64,000 nucleotides of DNA from Candidatus Lernaella stagnicola (GTDB lineage Bacteria > Lernaellota > Lernaellaia > Lernaellales > Lernaellaceae), in contig JAVCCK010000031.1 of assembly GCA_030765525.1 (NCBI GenBank), positions 16,318 through 80,317 on the forward strand, in the 5' to 3' direction. Below the pieces are notes generated by a model that searched no databases, was not told the DNA's origin, and was given only the letters and a program-made list of their open reading frames with translations. Shown one piece after another: positions 1 through 7,741 of this stretch; the first letter of the stretch is position 1, and each line of letters opens with the position of its first letter. Both the position numbers and the translations under genes were made by a program.

Positions 1-185
1 ACGGCGAAGAGCAGATCATCACGCTGTCGGGAATCGCCCGCCCCGAGGATATCGACTCCACAAATTCGATCAAAAGCACGCGCATTGCCGACACCCGCAT
101 CACCTACTACGGCAAGGGCGTCGTGAGTGACAAACAGAAGCCCGGCTGGATGATGCGGGCTTTCGATAACGTCTGGCCGTTCTAG
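1..185 (+). CDS. flgH: Flagellar L-ring protein FlgH, C-terminal end (partial)
   Basis: The window opens inside a reading frame that starts before base 1 (first full codon at base 3) and ends at TAG 183-185. The about 60 visible residues carry the FlgH signature: an SG-RP-DI stretch, IADTRI.YYGKG, then PGWMMR and a terminal PF. FlgH is the outer-membrane lipoprotein forming the L ring around the flagellar rod, so the cell has an outer membrane. The stop lies 10 bases before flgI, consistent with a shared mRNA. The lipoprotein signal is outside the window. Confidence 0.93.
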   Translation, partial: GEEQIITLSGIARPEDIDSTNSIKSTRIADTRITYYGKGVVSDKQKPGWMMRAFDNVWPF

Positions 186-195
186 GGAGGAAGGC

Positions 196-1293
196 ATGAA
201 ACGCTTGGCATGGCTCATCGCGATTTTCGTAACGGTGGCGTTTGCTGTTCCGGCGGGCGCCGCGCGTCTTAAGGATATTGCCGACTTCGGCGGAGTGCGC
301 TCCAACCAGTTAGTCGGTTACGGATTGGTCGTCGGTCTCAACAAAACGGGTGACGGCAATTCGATGCGCTCGACCACCAACAGCATCCTCAACATGTTGA
401 CCTCCATGGGCGTCAAAGTCGAACAGCGCGACATCAAAAGCGGCAACGTCGCCGCCGTGATGGTTACCGCGACGCTGCCCCCCTTCGCCCGCCAGGGGCA
501 AAAGCTCGACGTAACCGTGTCGTCGGTCGGCGACGCGAAAAGTCTGCAAGGCGGCACGCTCATTATGTGCCCGCTCAAAGGACCCGATAGTAGAACATAC
601 GCCGTGGCGCAGGGCGCCGTGAGTATCGGCGGCTACGCGGCGGGCGGCGGCGGCGACAGCGTAACGAAAAACCACCCGACGGCGGGTATCGTGCCGTCCG
701 GAGCGATGGTGGAACACGAAGTCACCGTGATGCTGAACGCGTTGAAGGAAGTTACCATCGCGATGAGTAGCCAAGACTTCTCCACGGCGATGCGCGCCGC
801 CAACGCCATCAATCAAGACCTGGGCGGCGAGGGGGCGCGCGCGGTGGACAGTCGGACGATCCGCCTCACGGTTCCGGAGGCGTACAAGGGAAACATCCCC
901 GCGCTGATGGCACGTATCGAAAACGTCGACGTCCAGCCCGAGACAATCGCCAAGGTCATTGTCAACGAACGAACCGGCACCGTGGTGATGGGCTCGAACG
1001 TGCGCCTGTCGCCTGTGGCCATCGCCCACGGAAACATCCATGTGAAGATCGCCACGACACCGGTGATCAGCCAACCGGGAGCTCTTTCGGGCGGCCAAAC
1101 CGTCGTGACACAAAACACGAACGTGGTGGTCACCGAGGACGGTGGGCAGATGTTCATGTTGCCGATACAAACTTCCATCGGCGATTTGGTCACCGCGCTC
1201 AACGCCGTGGGCGTCTCGGCGCGGGACTTGGTAGCGATATTGCAAGCAATCAAGGCTGCCGGGGCTTTACAGGCCCAACTGGAGATCATTTGA
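196..1293 (+). CDS. flgI: Flagellar P-ring protein FlgI
   Basis: A 365-residue protein of normal FlgI length. Residues 1-22 form a Sec signal peptide (KR, hydrophobic core, AGAA), as expected for a periplasmic protein. The mature start RLKDIADFGGVRSNQLVGYGLVVGL is diagnostic, as are the internal GTVVMG and the C-terminal LNAVGVSARDLVAILQAIKAAGALQAQLEII. FlgI assembles the ring in the peptidoglycan layer around the distal rod and works with FlgH just upstream. The start is an ATG 6 bases after GGGAGGAAGG. Identification is secure. Confidence 0.97.
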   Translation: MKRLAWLIAIFVTVAFAVPAGAARLKDIADFGGVRSNQLVGYGLVVGLNKTGDGNSMRSTTNSILNMLTSMGVKVEQRDIKSGNVAAVMVTATLPPFARQGQKLDVTVSSVGDAKSLQGGTLIMCPLKGPDSRTYAVAQGAVSIGGYAAGGGGDSVTKNHPTAGIVPSGAMVEHEVTVMLNALKEVTIAMSSQDFSTAMRAANAINQDLGGEGARAVDSRTIRLTVPEAYKGNIPALMARIENVDVQPETIAKVIVNERTGTVVMGSNVRLSPVAIAHGNIHVKIATTPVISQPGALSGGQTVVTQNTNVVVTEDGGQMFMLPIQTSIGDLVTALNAVGVSARDLVAILQAIKAAGALQAQLEII

Positions 1294-1303
1294 GGAACTG
1301 AAG

Positions 1304-1750
1304 ATGAACGAGATGACGATCCTCAACGCCGACGCCATCGCCCCTCTGGTCGAGACCGGGCAGCCTGCCGCTTTGGCCGCTCGCCTCGACCACGTTGCGC
1401 AGGACCCAAGCTCCGCCGGGAAGGCGCAAAAGTTGTGGAAAGTGGCCGAGGGTTTCGAGGAAATGTTCCTTCATATGATGTTTCGCGCGATGCGAAAAAC
1501 CACGATGAAACAAGGGCTTTTCGGTGACAACAACGCTACGCGCGTGTACGAATCCATGCAGGATGAGTATCTTTCTCGGGAGATGAGTCACACGCGCCAA
1601 TTCGGGTTGAGCACGATGATTTACGACTGGATGGTAAACACGCGACCCGAACTGAGAGATTTGAAATCCACGACCGCCCAGGCATCCGGCGCGTATCAAA
1701 ACGCGGCGGCTGTTAATGCGGCCCGAACGCAGGCAGATTTTGCCGATTAG
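1304..1750 (+). CDS. flgJ: FlgJ-type rod-binding protein, no muramidase domain
   Basis: A 148-residue protein matching the N-terminal rod-binding domain of FlgJ: KLWKVAEGFEEMFLHMMFRAMRKTT, followed by DEYLSREMSHTRQFGLSTMIYDWM. In enterobacteria FlgJ also carries a C-terminal peptidoglycan hydrolase; that half is absent here, as in many deltaproteobacterial and alphaproteobacterial homologues, so a separate lytic enzyme must open the wall. The role is inferred to be capping or scaffolding of the growing rod in the periplasm. It starts 10 bases after flgI and is probably co-transcribed with flgH-flgI. No signal peptide is visible, as usual for the family. Confidence 0.86.
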   Translation: MNEMTILNADAIAPLVETGQPAALAARLDHVAQDPSSAGKAQKLWKVAEGFEEMFLHMMFRAMRKTTMKQGLFGDNNATRVYESMQDEYLSREMSHTRQFGLSTMIYDWMVNTRPELRDLKSTTAQASGAYQNAAAVNAARTQADFAD

Positions 1751-1885
1751 ATGATCGAGAAACGGGCAGACTTTACCCGTATAAACGCTCTGTGACAATC
1801 GGACCACAAAAGGTAAGGATGGGCCAATTTTTGATCCATTTTGGACCACTTCGCGACGGAATCCCCCCTACCATAGGAAAAAAAG

Positions 1886-1901
1886 TTAGGAATAATCCTA
1901 A
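1886..1901 (+). repeat. Inverted repeat upstream of flgM
   Basis: TTAGGA-ATAA-TCCTAA is a perfect 6-bp dyad lying 8 bases upstream of the putative sigma-28 -35 element of flgM. It could be a regulator site or an RNA hairpin at the end of the flgJ transcript. There is no T-run after it, so a simple terminator is less likely. Confidence 0.5.
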
Positions 1902-1908
1902 AAAGAGC

Positions 1909-1935
1909 TAAAGGAATCTGGTAGGATTCCGAAAC
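1909..1935 (+). promoter_or_regulatory. Putative sigma-28 (FliA) promoter of flgM, with dyad in spacer
   Basis: TAAA (1909-1912), 15 bases, then TCCGAAAC (1928-1935) fits the FliA pattern TAAA-N15-GCCGATAA with five of eight -10 bases. The spacer is almost filled by the dyad GGAATC-TGGTAG-GATTCC (1913-1930), which would allow a repressor to occlude the promoter. flgM starts 30 bases downstream, so the position suits a short leader. Confidence 0.55.
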
Positions 1936-1964
1936 GTGATTTAGAACACAACGGGAGACCGTGG

Positions 1965-2273
1965 ATGAAAGTCCAAAATGAAAATGTAGTTCAAATTCAA
2001 AATGCGGTGCACAAGGCTGAATCCAAGACCCAGAACCAAGCGGTTAATCCGGAACAAGCTGCGGCGACCATGCCCGAAGAGAAAGTCACTTTTTCTGAAG
2101 AGGCGGTCAGCCTGCAGCAGATCGGCGCCGATGTAAAAGCCGGCGATGAAGTGCGGATGGCTCTGGTAAACAAGATCAAGGCGGAAGTCGAGGCGGGTAC
2201 TTATGAACGCCCGGCCGACAAAATCGCCGAGGCAATGATCAATACGTCCTTGATCGAATCCTTGTATCGCTAA
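1965..2273 (+). CDS. flgM: Anti-sigma-28 factor FlgM
   Basis: A 102-residue acidic, low-complexity protein ending in the FlgM sigma-binding pattern: RMALVNKIKAEVEAGTYERPADKIAEAMI. Family knowledge: FlgM holds FliA inactive until the hook-basal body is complete and is then exported through the flagellum. The first about 60 residues are Gln/Asn/Glu-rich, consistent with the disordered N-terminus of exported FlgM. It precedes flgN, flgK and flgL, the usual late-gene order, and has a sigma-28-like promoter of its own, which would give negative feedback. Start is an ATG after GGGAGACCGTGG. Confidence 0.9.
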   Translation: MKVQNENVVQIQNAVHKAESKTQNQAVNPEQAAATMPEEKVTFSEEAVSLQQIGADVKAGDEVRMALVNKIKAEVEAGTYERPADKIAEAMINTSLIESLYR

Positions 2274-2340
2274 CCAAGGCGCCTCCCTTTCCTTTAGATA
2301 ACCGGAGACTACCGGTTGGGTCTGGAAAGGGATGGTTCGG

Positions 2341-2838
2341 ATGAATACCGAATACCAAAAATTAATAGCCGTACTGGGCGAGCAACTTGCCGCGTTCAGT
2401 GATCTGCGCGTGCTGCTCGAACAGGAAAAAGGCGCCATTGCGTGTTTCGACACCGAGGGTTTGGCCACGATCGTCGGTGCGAAAGTGCAGTTGCACAACC
2501 GCGTGCAGGAACTTGATTACCAGCGGCAGGAGATCGCCTCGGGCATCGCGCAGGCCCTCGGTCTCGAGGAAAAGGCTACCCTCAAACAATTGGCTGAACA
2601 CGCCCCGGGGAAGCTACGGGATACTTTGCTGAAGGTCCGCCATGTGTTCGGCCAACTAGCCGACGACATGGCCGGTCGAATTCAGGATAACGGCGAGCGT
2701 ATCAATCACAGTTTACGGCTCGTCATCAACCTGCGTCGCCTCATCATCCAAGAGATACAAGAGCCGCCAACGTATGAGGAAATCGTACGTGGTCCCACCG
2801 CGCACGGTCCCAGCGTGGCCGGCAGCGGGAGGATATGA
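2341..2838 (+). CDS. flgN: FlgN-like export chaperone
   Basis: A helical protein of 165 residues with the FlgN layout: N-terminal LIAVLGEQLAAFSDLRVLLEQEKGAI, central LVxKVQLHNRVQELDYQRQEIA-like helix and a C-terminal helix ending NLRRLIIQEIQ. FlgN binds the C-termini of FlgK and FlgL in the cytoplasm and keeps them export-competent; both clients are encoded immediately downstream. Start choice: an in-frame ATG at 2332 directly abuts GGAAAGGG, whereas the ATG at 2341 has 9 bases of spacing, so 2341 is preferred. The family is poorly conserved and the call rests on position as well as sequence. Confidence 0.8.
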   Translation: MNTEYQKLIAVLGEQLAAFSDLRVLLEQEKGAIACFDTEGLATIVGAKVQLHNRVQELDYQRQEIASGIAQALGLEEKATLKQLAEHAPGKLRDTLLKVRHVFGQLADDMAGRIQDNGERINHSLRLVINLRRLIIQEIQEPPTYEEIVRGPTAHGPSVAGSGRI

Positions 2839-2841
2839 GTC

Positions 2842-4248
2842 ATGGGTCTAGCCAATTTGATGTCCATCGGAGTGTCCAGCATCAACGCGCAGCAAATGGC
2901 CATGGAAGTCACCGCGCACAATATCGCCAATATCAACACCCCGGGCTATGCGCGCCAGGAATCGATTTTCGGCACGAGGCAGAACGACAACCAAGGCATT
3001 GATTTCCGCGGGGCGGGCGTCCAAATTTCGACCGTTCAGCGGGCCGAAGACCGCTTTTTCAATCGCAGCGTATGGCTCGGCATGATGGATTACAATTACT
3101 ACAACGCCCGCGGCACGGTGCTCGGTGAAGTGGAAGACATGTTCAACGAGTCCAGCGAAAGCTCCGGTATGGCCGCGACGCTGAGCGACTTTTGGAGCGC
3201 CTGGTCGGATCTGGCCAACAATCCGCAAGGCGCGGCCGAGCGCGGCAGCCTGCGCGGCACCTCGGGAGTTCTCGCGTCACGATTCCACATCACCTACCAA
3301 CGACTGACTTCGATGCAGCGCAGCGTCGATAGCGAAGTGAAGGAAACCGTTGCCGACATCAACGGCGTTCTTCGACAACTTGGCGACATCAACGCGCGTA
3401 TCTCCAGCATCGAAAACGGCGGCGGTGACGCCCTCGACTACCGTACGGTGCGTAACGAGTATTTATCGAGCCTGGCCGAGGAAATCGACTTTTCCTACTT
3501 CGAACTTACCGACGGCAGCATTAACTTGTCGACTGGTTTGGGGCGAACCCTGGTGGAAAGCAACCAGTCGGCGCAACTGGAAGTTCGCGCCAACGCGGCC
3601 AACGAAAACCTTTTCGACGTGTACTTTGTCAGCTCCAGCGGTCAGGAAGCCAACATCACGGGCGAAATCAGCGGCGGCAGGCTAGGAGGGATGATCTACA
3701 CGCGCGACACCGAGGTTTCCGACGCGAAAGCCAGGCTGAACGAAATGGCGTTCACCCTGGTCGACGAAGTCAACGCCCTGCACACGACCGGCTTTAACCT
3801 GAACGGCAACACCGGCATCAATTTCTTTGCGCCTCTGGCAACCGCGGATGACGCGGCGCGGCTCATCGAAATCGACCCGGCGATCAAAGCAGACTTGAAT
3901 GCCATCGCCGCCGGCGAAATCGACGCCACGGGCGATAACCGTATCGCCAATTTGATTGGGGAGTTACGAAGCGTGGACGTGCTGAGCGGTGGTACGCAAA
4001 CGCTGTCCGAATTCTATGGCACGCTAGTCGGCGAAATCGGTATCGAAACCCAAAATACGAAGCGGCAGGTGCAGCAGACCGAGGCCATTCTTTATCAGCT
4101 CCAAACGTACCGGGAAAGCCAAGTGGGCGTGTCCATCGAGGAGGAAATGGCTAACCTCGTTCGCTACCAACAGGCTTATCAAGCGGCGGCGCGGCTAATC
4201 AATACGGCCAGCGATTTGGCCGATATCTTGAACAACCTGCGGCAGTAA
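2842..4248 (+). CDS. flgK: Flagellar hook-associated protein 1 FlgK
   Basis: A 468-residue FlgK. The N-terminal rod-type motif (SINAQQMAMEVTAHNIANINTPGYARQ-like) and the C-terminal motif SIEEEMANLVRYQQAYQAAARLINTASDLADILNNL are both complete, forming the coiled-coil pair that packs at the hook-filament junction. Middle residues form the exposed domain. It starts 3 bases after flgN, with GGGAGG as Shine-Dalgarno, so the two are translationally close. Chaperone FlgN and partner FlgL flank it. Confidence 0.97.
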   Translation: MGLANLMSIGVSSINAQQMAMEVTAHNIANINTPGYARQESIFGTRQNDNQGIDFRGAGVQISTVQRAEDRFFNRSVWLGMMDYNYYNARGTVLGEVEDMFNESSESSGMAATLSDFWSAWSDLANNPQGAAERGSLRGTSGVLASRFHITYQRLTSMQRSVDSEVKETVADINGVLRQLGDINARISSIENGGGDALDYRTVRNEYLSSLAEEIDFSYFELTDGSINLSTGLGRTLVESNQSAQLEVRANAANENLFDVYFVSSSGQEANITGEISGGRLGGMIYTRDTEVSDAKARLNEMAFTLVDEVNALHTTGFNLNGNTGINFFAPLATADDAARLIEIDPAIKADLNAIAAGEIDATGDNRIANLIGELRSVDVLSGGTQTLSEFYGTLVGEIGIETQNTKRQVQQTEAILYQLQTYRESQVGVSIEEEMANLVRYQQAYQAAARLINTASDLADILNNLRQ

Positions 4249-4302
4249 CAAAGGTTTCAGGAACGTCGCCGGCCCGGCCGATACGAGTACTAGGAGGGTG
4301 AA

Positions 4303-5184
4303 ATGAGAATCACCACGAGCATGATGTTTCAGAATGTCAGTCGTAATATCGGCGTGAATCTAGACAAATACTACCGACTACAGGAACAACTATATACGCA
4401 GCGGCGAATCAACCGGCCGTCCGATGATCCGGTCGGCACGACCAAAGTGCTCGAGTTGCGCGAGTTGATCTCTCGCTTCGACCAATTCGAACGCAATATC
4501 AGCACCGCCGAAACGTACTCGTCGCAAACCGATGTCGCCATGAACAATATCGTGGAACGGCTGCAACGGAACATTGAATTGGCCGTGAGCGTCAACAACC
4601 CTCTCACGGGCCCGGATGAATTTCTTCAAGCCGCCGCCGAAATGGACAACATCTATCAAGAGGTATTGCGAAACGCCAACACCAAGTTCGGAGACCGCTT
4701 TATCTTCTCCGGTTACGAAACCACGACCGCGCCCTTTGATGACGCCGGTAACTACCTCGGTGGTGCGCCGGGGCAGGACATCGAGGTTGAGGTCGCCCAG
4801 GGCGAGTTCATGGCGATCAACCTCAATGGCGAAGAGGTGTTCAAGGGACCGTTGGACATCATGCAGTTGTTGCAGGATACGGCGATCGATGTCGCCAGTG
4901 GCGACCGGGCCGCCATCAGTGGCCGCATCGCGGATTTGGGGGACGCATTGGATCAAACATTGATGTGGACGACAATCAACGGCGCCCGCGCCAATCGGAT
5001 CGAAATTGCCAAAGAGGATAATTACGAATTGCGCGATTCCTTTATCGCGATTATGTCCGACGTAGAAGACATTAACATAACCGAAGTAACCACCGAGTTC
5101 GCGCAACAAGAGCAGATCTTGGAAGCCAACCGTTTGATATCCGCCCGCTTGCTCAATCAAAACTTCCTGGACTTTTTCGCATAA
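4303..5184 (+). CDS. flgL: Flagellar hook-associated protein 3 FlgL
   Basis: A 293-residue FlgL, flagellin-like at both ends: RITTSMMFQNVSRNIGVNLDKYYRLQEQL with RINRPSDDPVGTTKVLELR near the start and a terminal helix ending ISARLLNQNFLDFFA. FlgL joins FlgK to the first flagellin subunits. It lies 54 bases after flgK with AGGAGG 5 bases before the ATG, on the same strand, so it is likely the last gene of the flgM-flgN-flgK-flgL unit. A small GC hairpin (5217-5237) follows it. Confidence 0.97.
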   Translation: MRITTSMMFQNVSRNIGVNLDKYYRLQEQLYTQRRINRPSDDPVGTTKVLELRELISRFDQFERNISTAETYSSQTDVAMNNIVERLQRNIELAVSVNNPLTGPDEFLQAAAEMDNIYQEVLRNANTKFGDRFIFSGYETTTAPFDDAGNYLGGAPGQDIEVEVAQGEFMAINLNGEEVFKGPLDIMQLLQDTAIDVASGDRAAISGRIADLGDALDQTLMWTTINGARANRIEIAKEDNYELRDSFIAIMSDVEDINITEVTTEFAQQEQILEANRLISARLLNQNFLDFFA

Positions 5185-5221
5185 AGAAACTATTTTACAT
5201 TATACGCAAGGGGCAGGGCGG

Positions 5222-5250
5222 TTGATTTATCACCGCCTAACCACTATACA
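5222..5250 (+). promoter_or_regulatory. Possible sigma-70 promoter of csrA-fliW
   Basis: TTGATT, 17 bases, TATACA lies about 70 bases before csrA. Each box matches consensus at four of six positions. It overlaps the GGCGGT/ACCGCC hairpin following flgL. A separate promoter would let CsrA be made before the late flagellar genes are switched on. Prediction by eye only. Confidence 0.35.
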
Positions 5251-5318
5251 GGGGCGTTCTCCGATAGCTTGCATGCTGTACCTTTGACATTGGGGTCTGG
5301 AGATCCTGGAGACGGCTA

Positions 5319-5579
5319 ATGCTGATTTTGACCCGGAAGTCCGGCGAGATGATCGCCATAGGCGACGACATCAAGGTGTATATTCAAGAGATTCGTGGAA
5401 ACCAAGTAAAAATAGGTATCAAGGCCCCCTCGGATGTAACGGTTCATCGGGAAGAAGTGTATCTCCGTATTCAAGAAGAAAACCGCGTAGCTGCAGCCGC
5501 GACGGCCGACCAAATGACAGCCGCCATGGATTTGGTACGCGAGCGTAAAGCCCAGGCCGCACCGGCCGAGGACGAGTGA
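5319..5579 (+). CDS. csrA: Carbon storage/translational regulator CsrA
   Basis: An 86-residue CsrA beginning [18 protein letters not shown], with [13 protein letters not shown] strand and the RNA-binding region [14 protein letters not shown]. CsrA dimers bind GGA in RNA hairpin loops and block translation. Next to fliW and upstream of flagellin, its expected target is the fliC leader (see 6277-6314). The C-terminal extension after residue 60 is Ala/Glu-rich and longer than in gamma-proteobacterial CsrA, as is common in FliW-containing bacteria. fliW follows after 9 bases, so they are co-expressed. Confidence 0.97.
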   Translation: MLILTRKSGEMIAIGDDIKVYIQEIRGNQVKIGIKAPSDVTVHREEVYLRIQEENRVAAAATADQMTAAMDLVRERKAQAAPAEDE

Positions 5580-5588
5580 GGATAAGCC

Positions 5589-6077
5589 GTGAGCGAAGAA
5601 CAAAAGGTTGAAATGATCTCGGTGGAAACAACTCGCTTCGGGCGAATCGAAGTACGCACCGACAAGGTGATTCACCTTCTAGGTGGGCTGCTGGGGTTCC
5701 CGAAATCACAGCGTTTTGCCATGCTGGATCATGAAAAAGATTCTCCTTTTAAGTGGTTACAGTCGCTTGACGAAGGTGAACTCGCGGTGCCGATCACCGA
5801 TCCTAAAATGTTTTTCCCGGATTACCACATCAAGATCAAACGCGACGAACTGGCCGCGTTGCGCGTGACAAGCGCCCAAGAGTTGCACGTTTTGGTGATT
5901 CTCAGCTTGCGCCCCGACCCGGCCGAGATGACCGCTAACCTTAAAGGGCCCATCATTATTCACGCCGAACGACTCATTGGCCGGCAGGTTGTGCTGAAAG
6001 ATGCGCCCTATTCAACGCGGCATTTGCTCTTTCCCGAACTGCGCGCTTCTCACTTTACTGAAGGTGAGACCAAGTAA
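5589..6077 (+). CDS. fliW: Flagellar assembly factor FliW, CsrA antagonist
   Basis: A 162-residue FliW with the signature RFGRIEVRTDKVIHLLGGLLGFPKSQRFAML, WLQSLDEGELAVPITDP and the strand pattern LHVLVILSLRPDPAEMTANLKGPIIIH. Family knowledge: FliW binds flagellin or CsrA exclusively, so when flagellin is exported FliW is released and titrates CsrA, allowing flagellin translation. The start is GTG, 6 bases after a GAGGATAAG Shine-Dalgarno. Placement between csrA and fliC is the classical arrangement. Confidence 0.97.
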   Translation: MSEEQKVEMISVETTRFGRIEVRTDKVIHLLGGLLGFPKSQRFAMLDHEKDSPFKWLQSLDEGELAVPITDPKMFFPDYHIKIKRDELAALRVTSAQELHVLVILSLRPDPAEMTANLKGPIIIHAERLIGRQVVLKDAPYSTRHLLFPELRASHFTEGETK

Positions 6078-6139
6078 TTATCTGATTTCATTTATCTTTC
6101 ACCGCTAATAATATTTTTTGCAGTTGACAGCTTTTCTCG

Positions 6140-6166
6140 TTAAGCTTTGCTGACAAATGCCGATAA
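6140..6166 (+). promoter_or_regulatory. Sigma-28 (FliA) promoter of fliC
   Basis: TTAAGCTT (6140-6147), 11 bases, then a perfect GCCGATAA (6159-6166) matches the FliA consensus TAAAGTTT-N11-GCCGATAA at 14 of 16 positions. Transcription would begin near 6173, giving a leader of almost 150 bases before fliC. This is the clearest sigma-28 site in the window and explains late expression of flagellin. Confidence 0.85.
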
Positions 6167-6276
6167 CAAGAAGTGAACGGTTGAAAACTCAAAAAAAATG
6201 GAAAGGAGGATTTCGCGGTTAGGTCAATTGGTCGGCTGACCGGCCACCGATCGGGAAGCCGATCAACTTACATTCA

Positions 6277-6314
6277 TTGTTACACGGAACGTAACGAACT
6301 CATGAACAAGGAGG
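6277..6314 (+). promoter_or_regulatory. Putative CsrA-binding sites in the fliC leader
   Basis: A hairpin with stem GTTAC/GTAAC (6279-6283 with 6291-6295, extendable by two pairs) presents ACGGAAC in its loop. The core UACACGGA resembles the CsrA SELEX consensus. A second GGA (6310-6312) is within the Shine-Dalgarno AAGGAGG of fliC, 24 bases further on. Two sites, one in a loop and one over the ribosome site, is how CsrA represses hag in Bacillus. This is inference from sequence pattern and the neighbouring csrA-fliW. Confidence 0.5.
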
Positions 6315-6320
6315 TTTCTA

Positions 6321-7139
6321 ATGCCACTCCGAATTACCAACAACGTACTCTCTCTGAATGCCCAGCGACAAATTAACCGCAGTAACGCCGGCTTGGGCCG
6401 CGCCCTGGAACGTCTGTCTTCCGGTTTCCGTATCAACAAAGCCGGTGACGACGCCGCGGGTTTGGCCATTTCTGAGAAATTGCGGTCCAACATTCGCGCC
6501 CTGGGTCAGGCATCCCGAAACGCCAGTGACGGCATTTCGATGATCCAGACTGCTGAAGGCGCGATGGACGAAACCAACAACATGCTCGTTCGCATGAAAG
6601 AGCTGGCCGAGCAGAGCGCCAACGGAACGTTGAGCGACACGGAGCGCGGGTTCTTGTCCGCGGAGTACAATGCAATGCTCAGTGAAATCACGCGCATTGC
6701 CGATGCGACGAAGTTTAACGAGACCAACCTTTTGGACGGCACCCTGAGTGTCGCCATCCAGATCGGTCTGTCCGACGGCAGCAACGACACCTTGAACATT
6801 GCCATTGGCGACGTTGACGCGGTGGCCTTGAGCCTGACTTCAACGATTTCCACTGTCGGTGACGCGCAGAGCGCCTTGGGTACGGTATCCTCGGCGATCG
6901 AAACAGTTGCTACTCGTCGTTCCGATCTCGGCGCCTTGCAGAACCGCCTTGAGTCGGTTGTCAATAACATCGACACTGTGGTTGAAAACTTGACCGCCGC
7001 CGAATCGCGGATTCGCGATGCCGATATCGCGGCCGAAACGGCGAATCTGACCAAGTACTCGATCTTGGTCCAAGCGGGTATCAGCATCCTTGCACAAGCG
7101 AATCAGTCGCCCACGGTCGCGTTGAGCCTACTCGCCTAA
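6321..7139 (+). CDS. fliC: Flagellin FliC
   Basis: A 272-residue flagellin. The N-terminal D0/D1 region is canonical (LSLNAQRQINRSNAGLGRALERLSSG, then AGDDAAGLAISEKLR) and the C-terminal region too (RSDLGALQNRLESVVNNI, SRIRDADIAAE, ILVQAGISILAQANQSP). The variable surface D2/D3 region is reduced to roughly 40-50 residues, so this is a short flagellin. It is the only flagellin gene in the window. Upstream lie a near-consensus sigma-28 promoter and a long leader with a strong AAGGAGG; downstream is a 14-bp stem hairpin. Two sugar-nucleotide genes 3-5 kb away could supply a glycan for it. Confidence 0.97.
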   Translation: MPLRITNNVLSLNAQRQINRSNAGLGRALERLSSGFRINKAGDDAAGLAISEKLRSNIRALGQASRNASDGISMIQTAEGAMDETNNMLVRMKELAEQSANGTLSDTERGFLSAEYNAMLSEITRIADATKFNETNLLDGTLSVAIQIGLSDGSNDTLNIAIGDVDAVALSLTSTISTVGDAQSALGTVSSAIETVATRRSDLGALQNRLESVVNNIDTVVENLTAAESRIRDADIAAETANLTKYSILVQAGISILAQANQSPTVALSLLA

Positions 7140-7157
7140 GAGTTTTATAGTGTGTGG

Positions 7158-7191
7158 GTCCCTGGCGTGTGGTAAAACACACGCCAGGGAC
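7158..7191 (+). terminator. Strong hairpin after fliC
   Basis: GTCCCTGGCGTGTG (7158-7171) pairs perfectly over 14 bp with 7178-7191 around a GTAAAA loop. It begins 18 bases after the fliC stop. No T-run follows, so it may be a Rho-independent terminator of the weak-tail kind, a read-through attenuator before flaG, or a 3-prime stabiliser of the abundant flagellin mRNA. Confidence 0.75.
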
Positions 7192-7213
7192 TAGTAGGAC
7201 GGGAGGCATAGTG

Positions 7214-7666
7214 ATGACTTCGGTTACCAAACCAGAGTCAGTGGCGCAGACGGCAAAGGCTCTCTTACCGAAAGGCAAAACGCGGGCGGGTAGCAACCAA
7301 GACGATTCAACCAGATCGATAAACGCGCCGGCCGAAGCATCCTCTCCGGTGGTCAAAAAGGCGGTAGCCGCCGACCCCGGCCAGGAAGCGGTGCGGAAAG
7401 AGACCGTTTCGAGGTTGTCGACATTGGCCACGAAGGCCCTCGATGATCTAACACAATCGCTGGGATACGAAGTCAAAAAAACAAGGCTGCAATTCGCGGA
7501 AGATCCTGATCTTAAACGCGTGATCGTTAGGGTTCTCGACCGCGACTCCGGTGAAGTTTTACTAGAGATTCCACAGGAGGAAATGCTCAAAGCGGCCAAG
7601 GTTATGAAACGACTCAACGAACCCAACGATGCGTTCAAAGGTCTGCTCGTGAAAATAGTAACCTAG
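7214..7666 (+). CDS. flaG: FlaG family flagellar protein
   Basis: A 150-residue protein whose C-terminal half is the FlaG domain: LTQSLGYEVKKTRLQFAEDPDLKRVIVRVLDRDSGEVL-LEIPQEEMLKAAKVMKRL. The N-terminal 60 residues are a low-complexity linker. FlaG homologues lie next to fliD and influence filament length; the mechanism is not settled. Start: ATG 7 bases after GGGAGG. A longer reading frame back to 7154 would run through the fliC hairpin and is not credible. Confidence 0.9.
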   Translation: MTSVTKPESVAQTAKALLPKGKTRAGSNQDDSTRSINAPAEASSPVVKKAVAADPGQEAVRKETVSRLSTLATKALDDLTQSLGYEVKKTRLQFAEDPDLKRVIVRVLDRDSGEVLLEIPQEEMLKAAKVMKRLNEPNDAFKGLLVKIVT

Positions 7667-7741
7667 GCGCGAGGTTTCGCTAACGCGGTAACCTGTGCCT
7701 GCCGATGGTTAACGTTAACTTGCGGAAAAAAGGGTTAATTT

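Noticed and set aside
310..1245. Long minus-strand open frame opposite flgI
   Set aside because: Low-complexity Arg/His/Asp translation, mirrors codon bias of flgI; no ribosome site or family pattern.
1782..1808. TAAA at 1782 as a second sigma-28 -35 element before flgM
   Set aside because: No GCCGATAA-like sequence 15 bases downstream.
5251..5318. TTGACA near 5284 as csrA promoter -35
   Set aside because: No plausible -10 at 16-18 bases before the ATG; the pair at 5222-5250 is better.
7154..7213. Longer N-terminus of FlaG
   Set aside because: Would translate through the 14-bp hairpin after fliC; ATG 7214 has GGGAGG at proper spacing.
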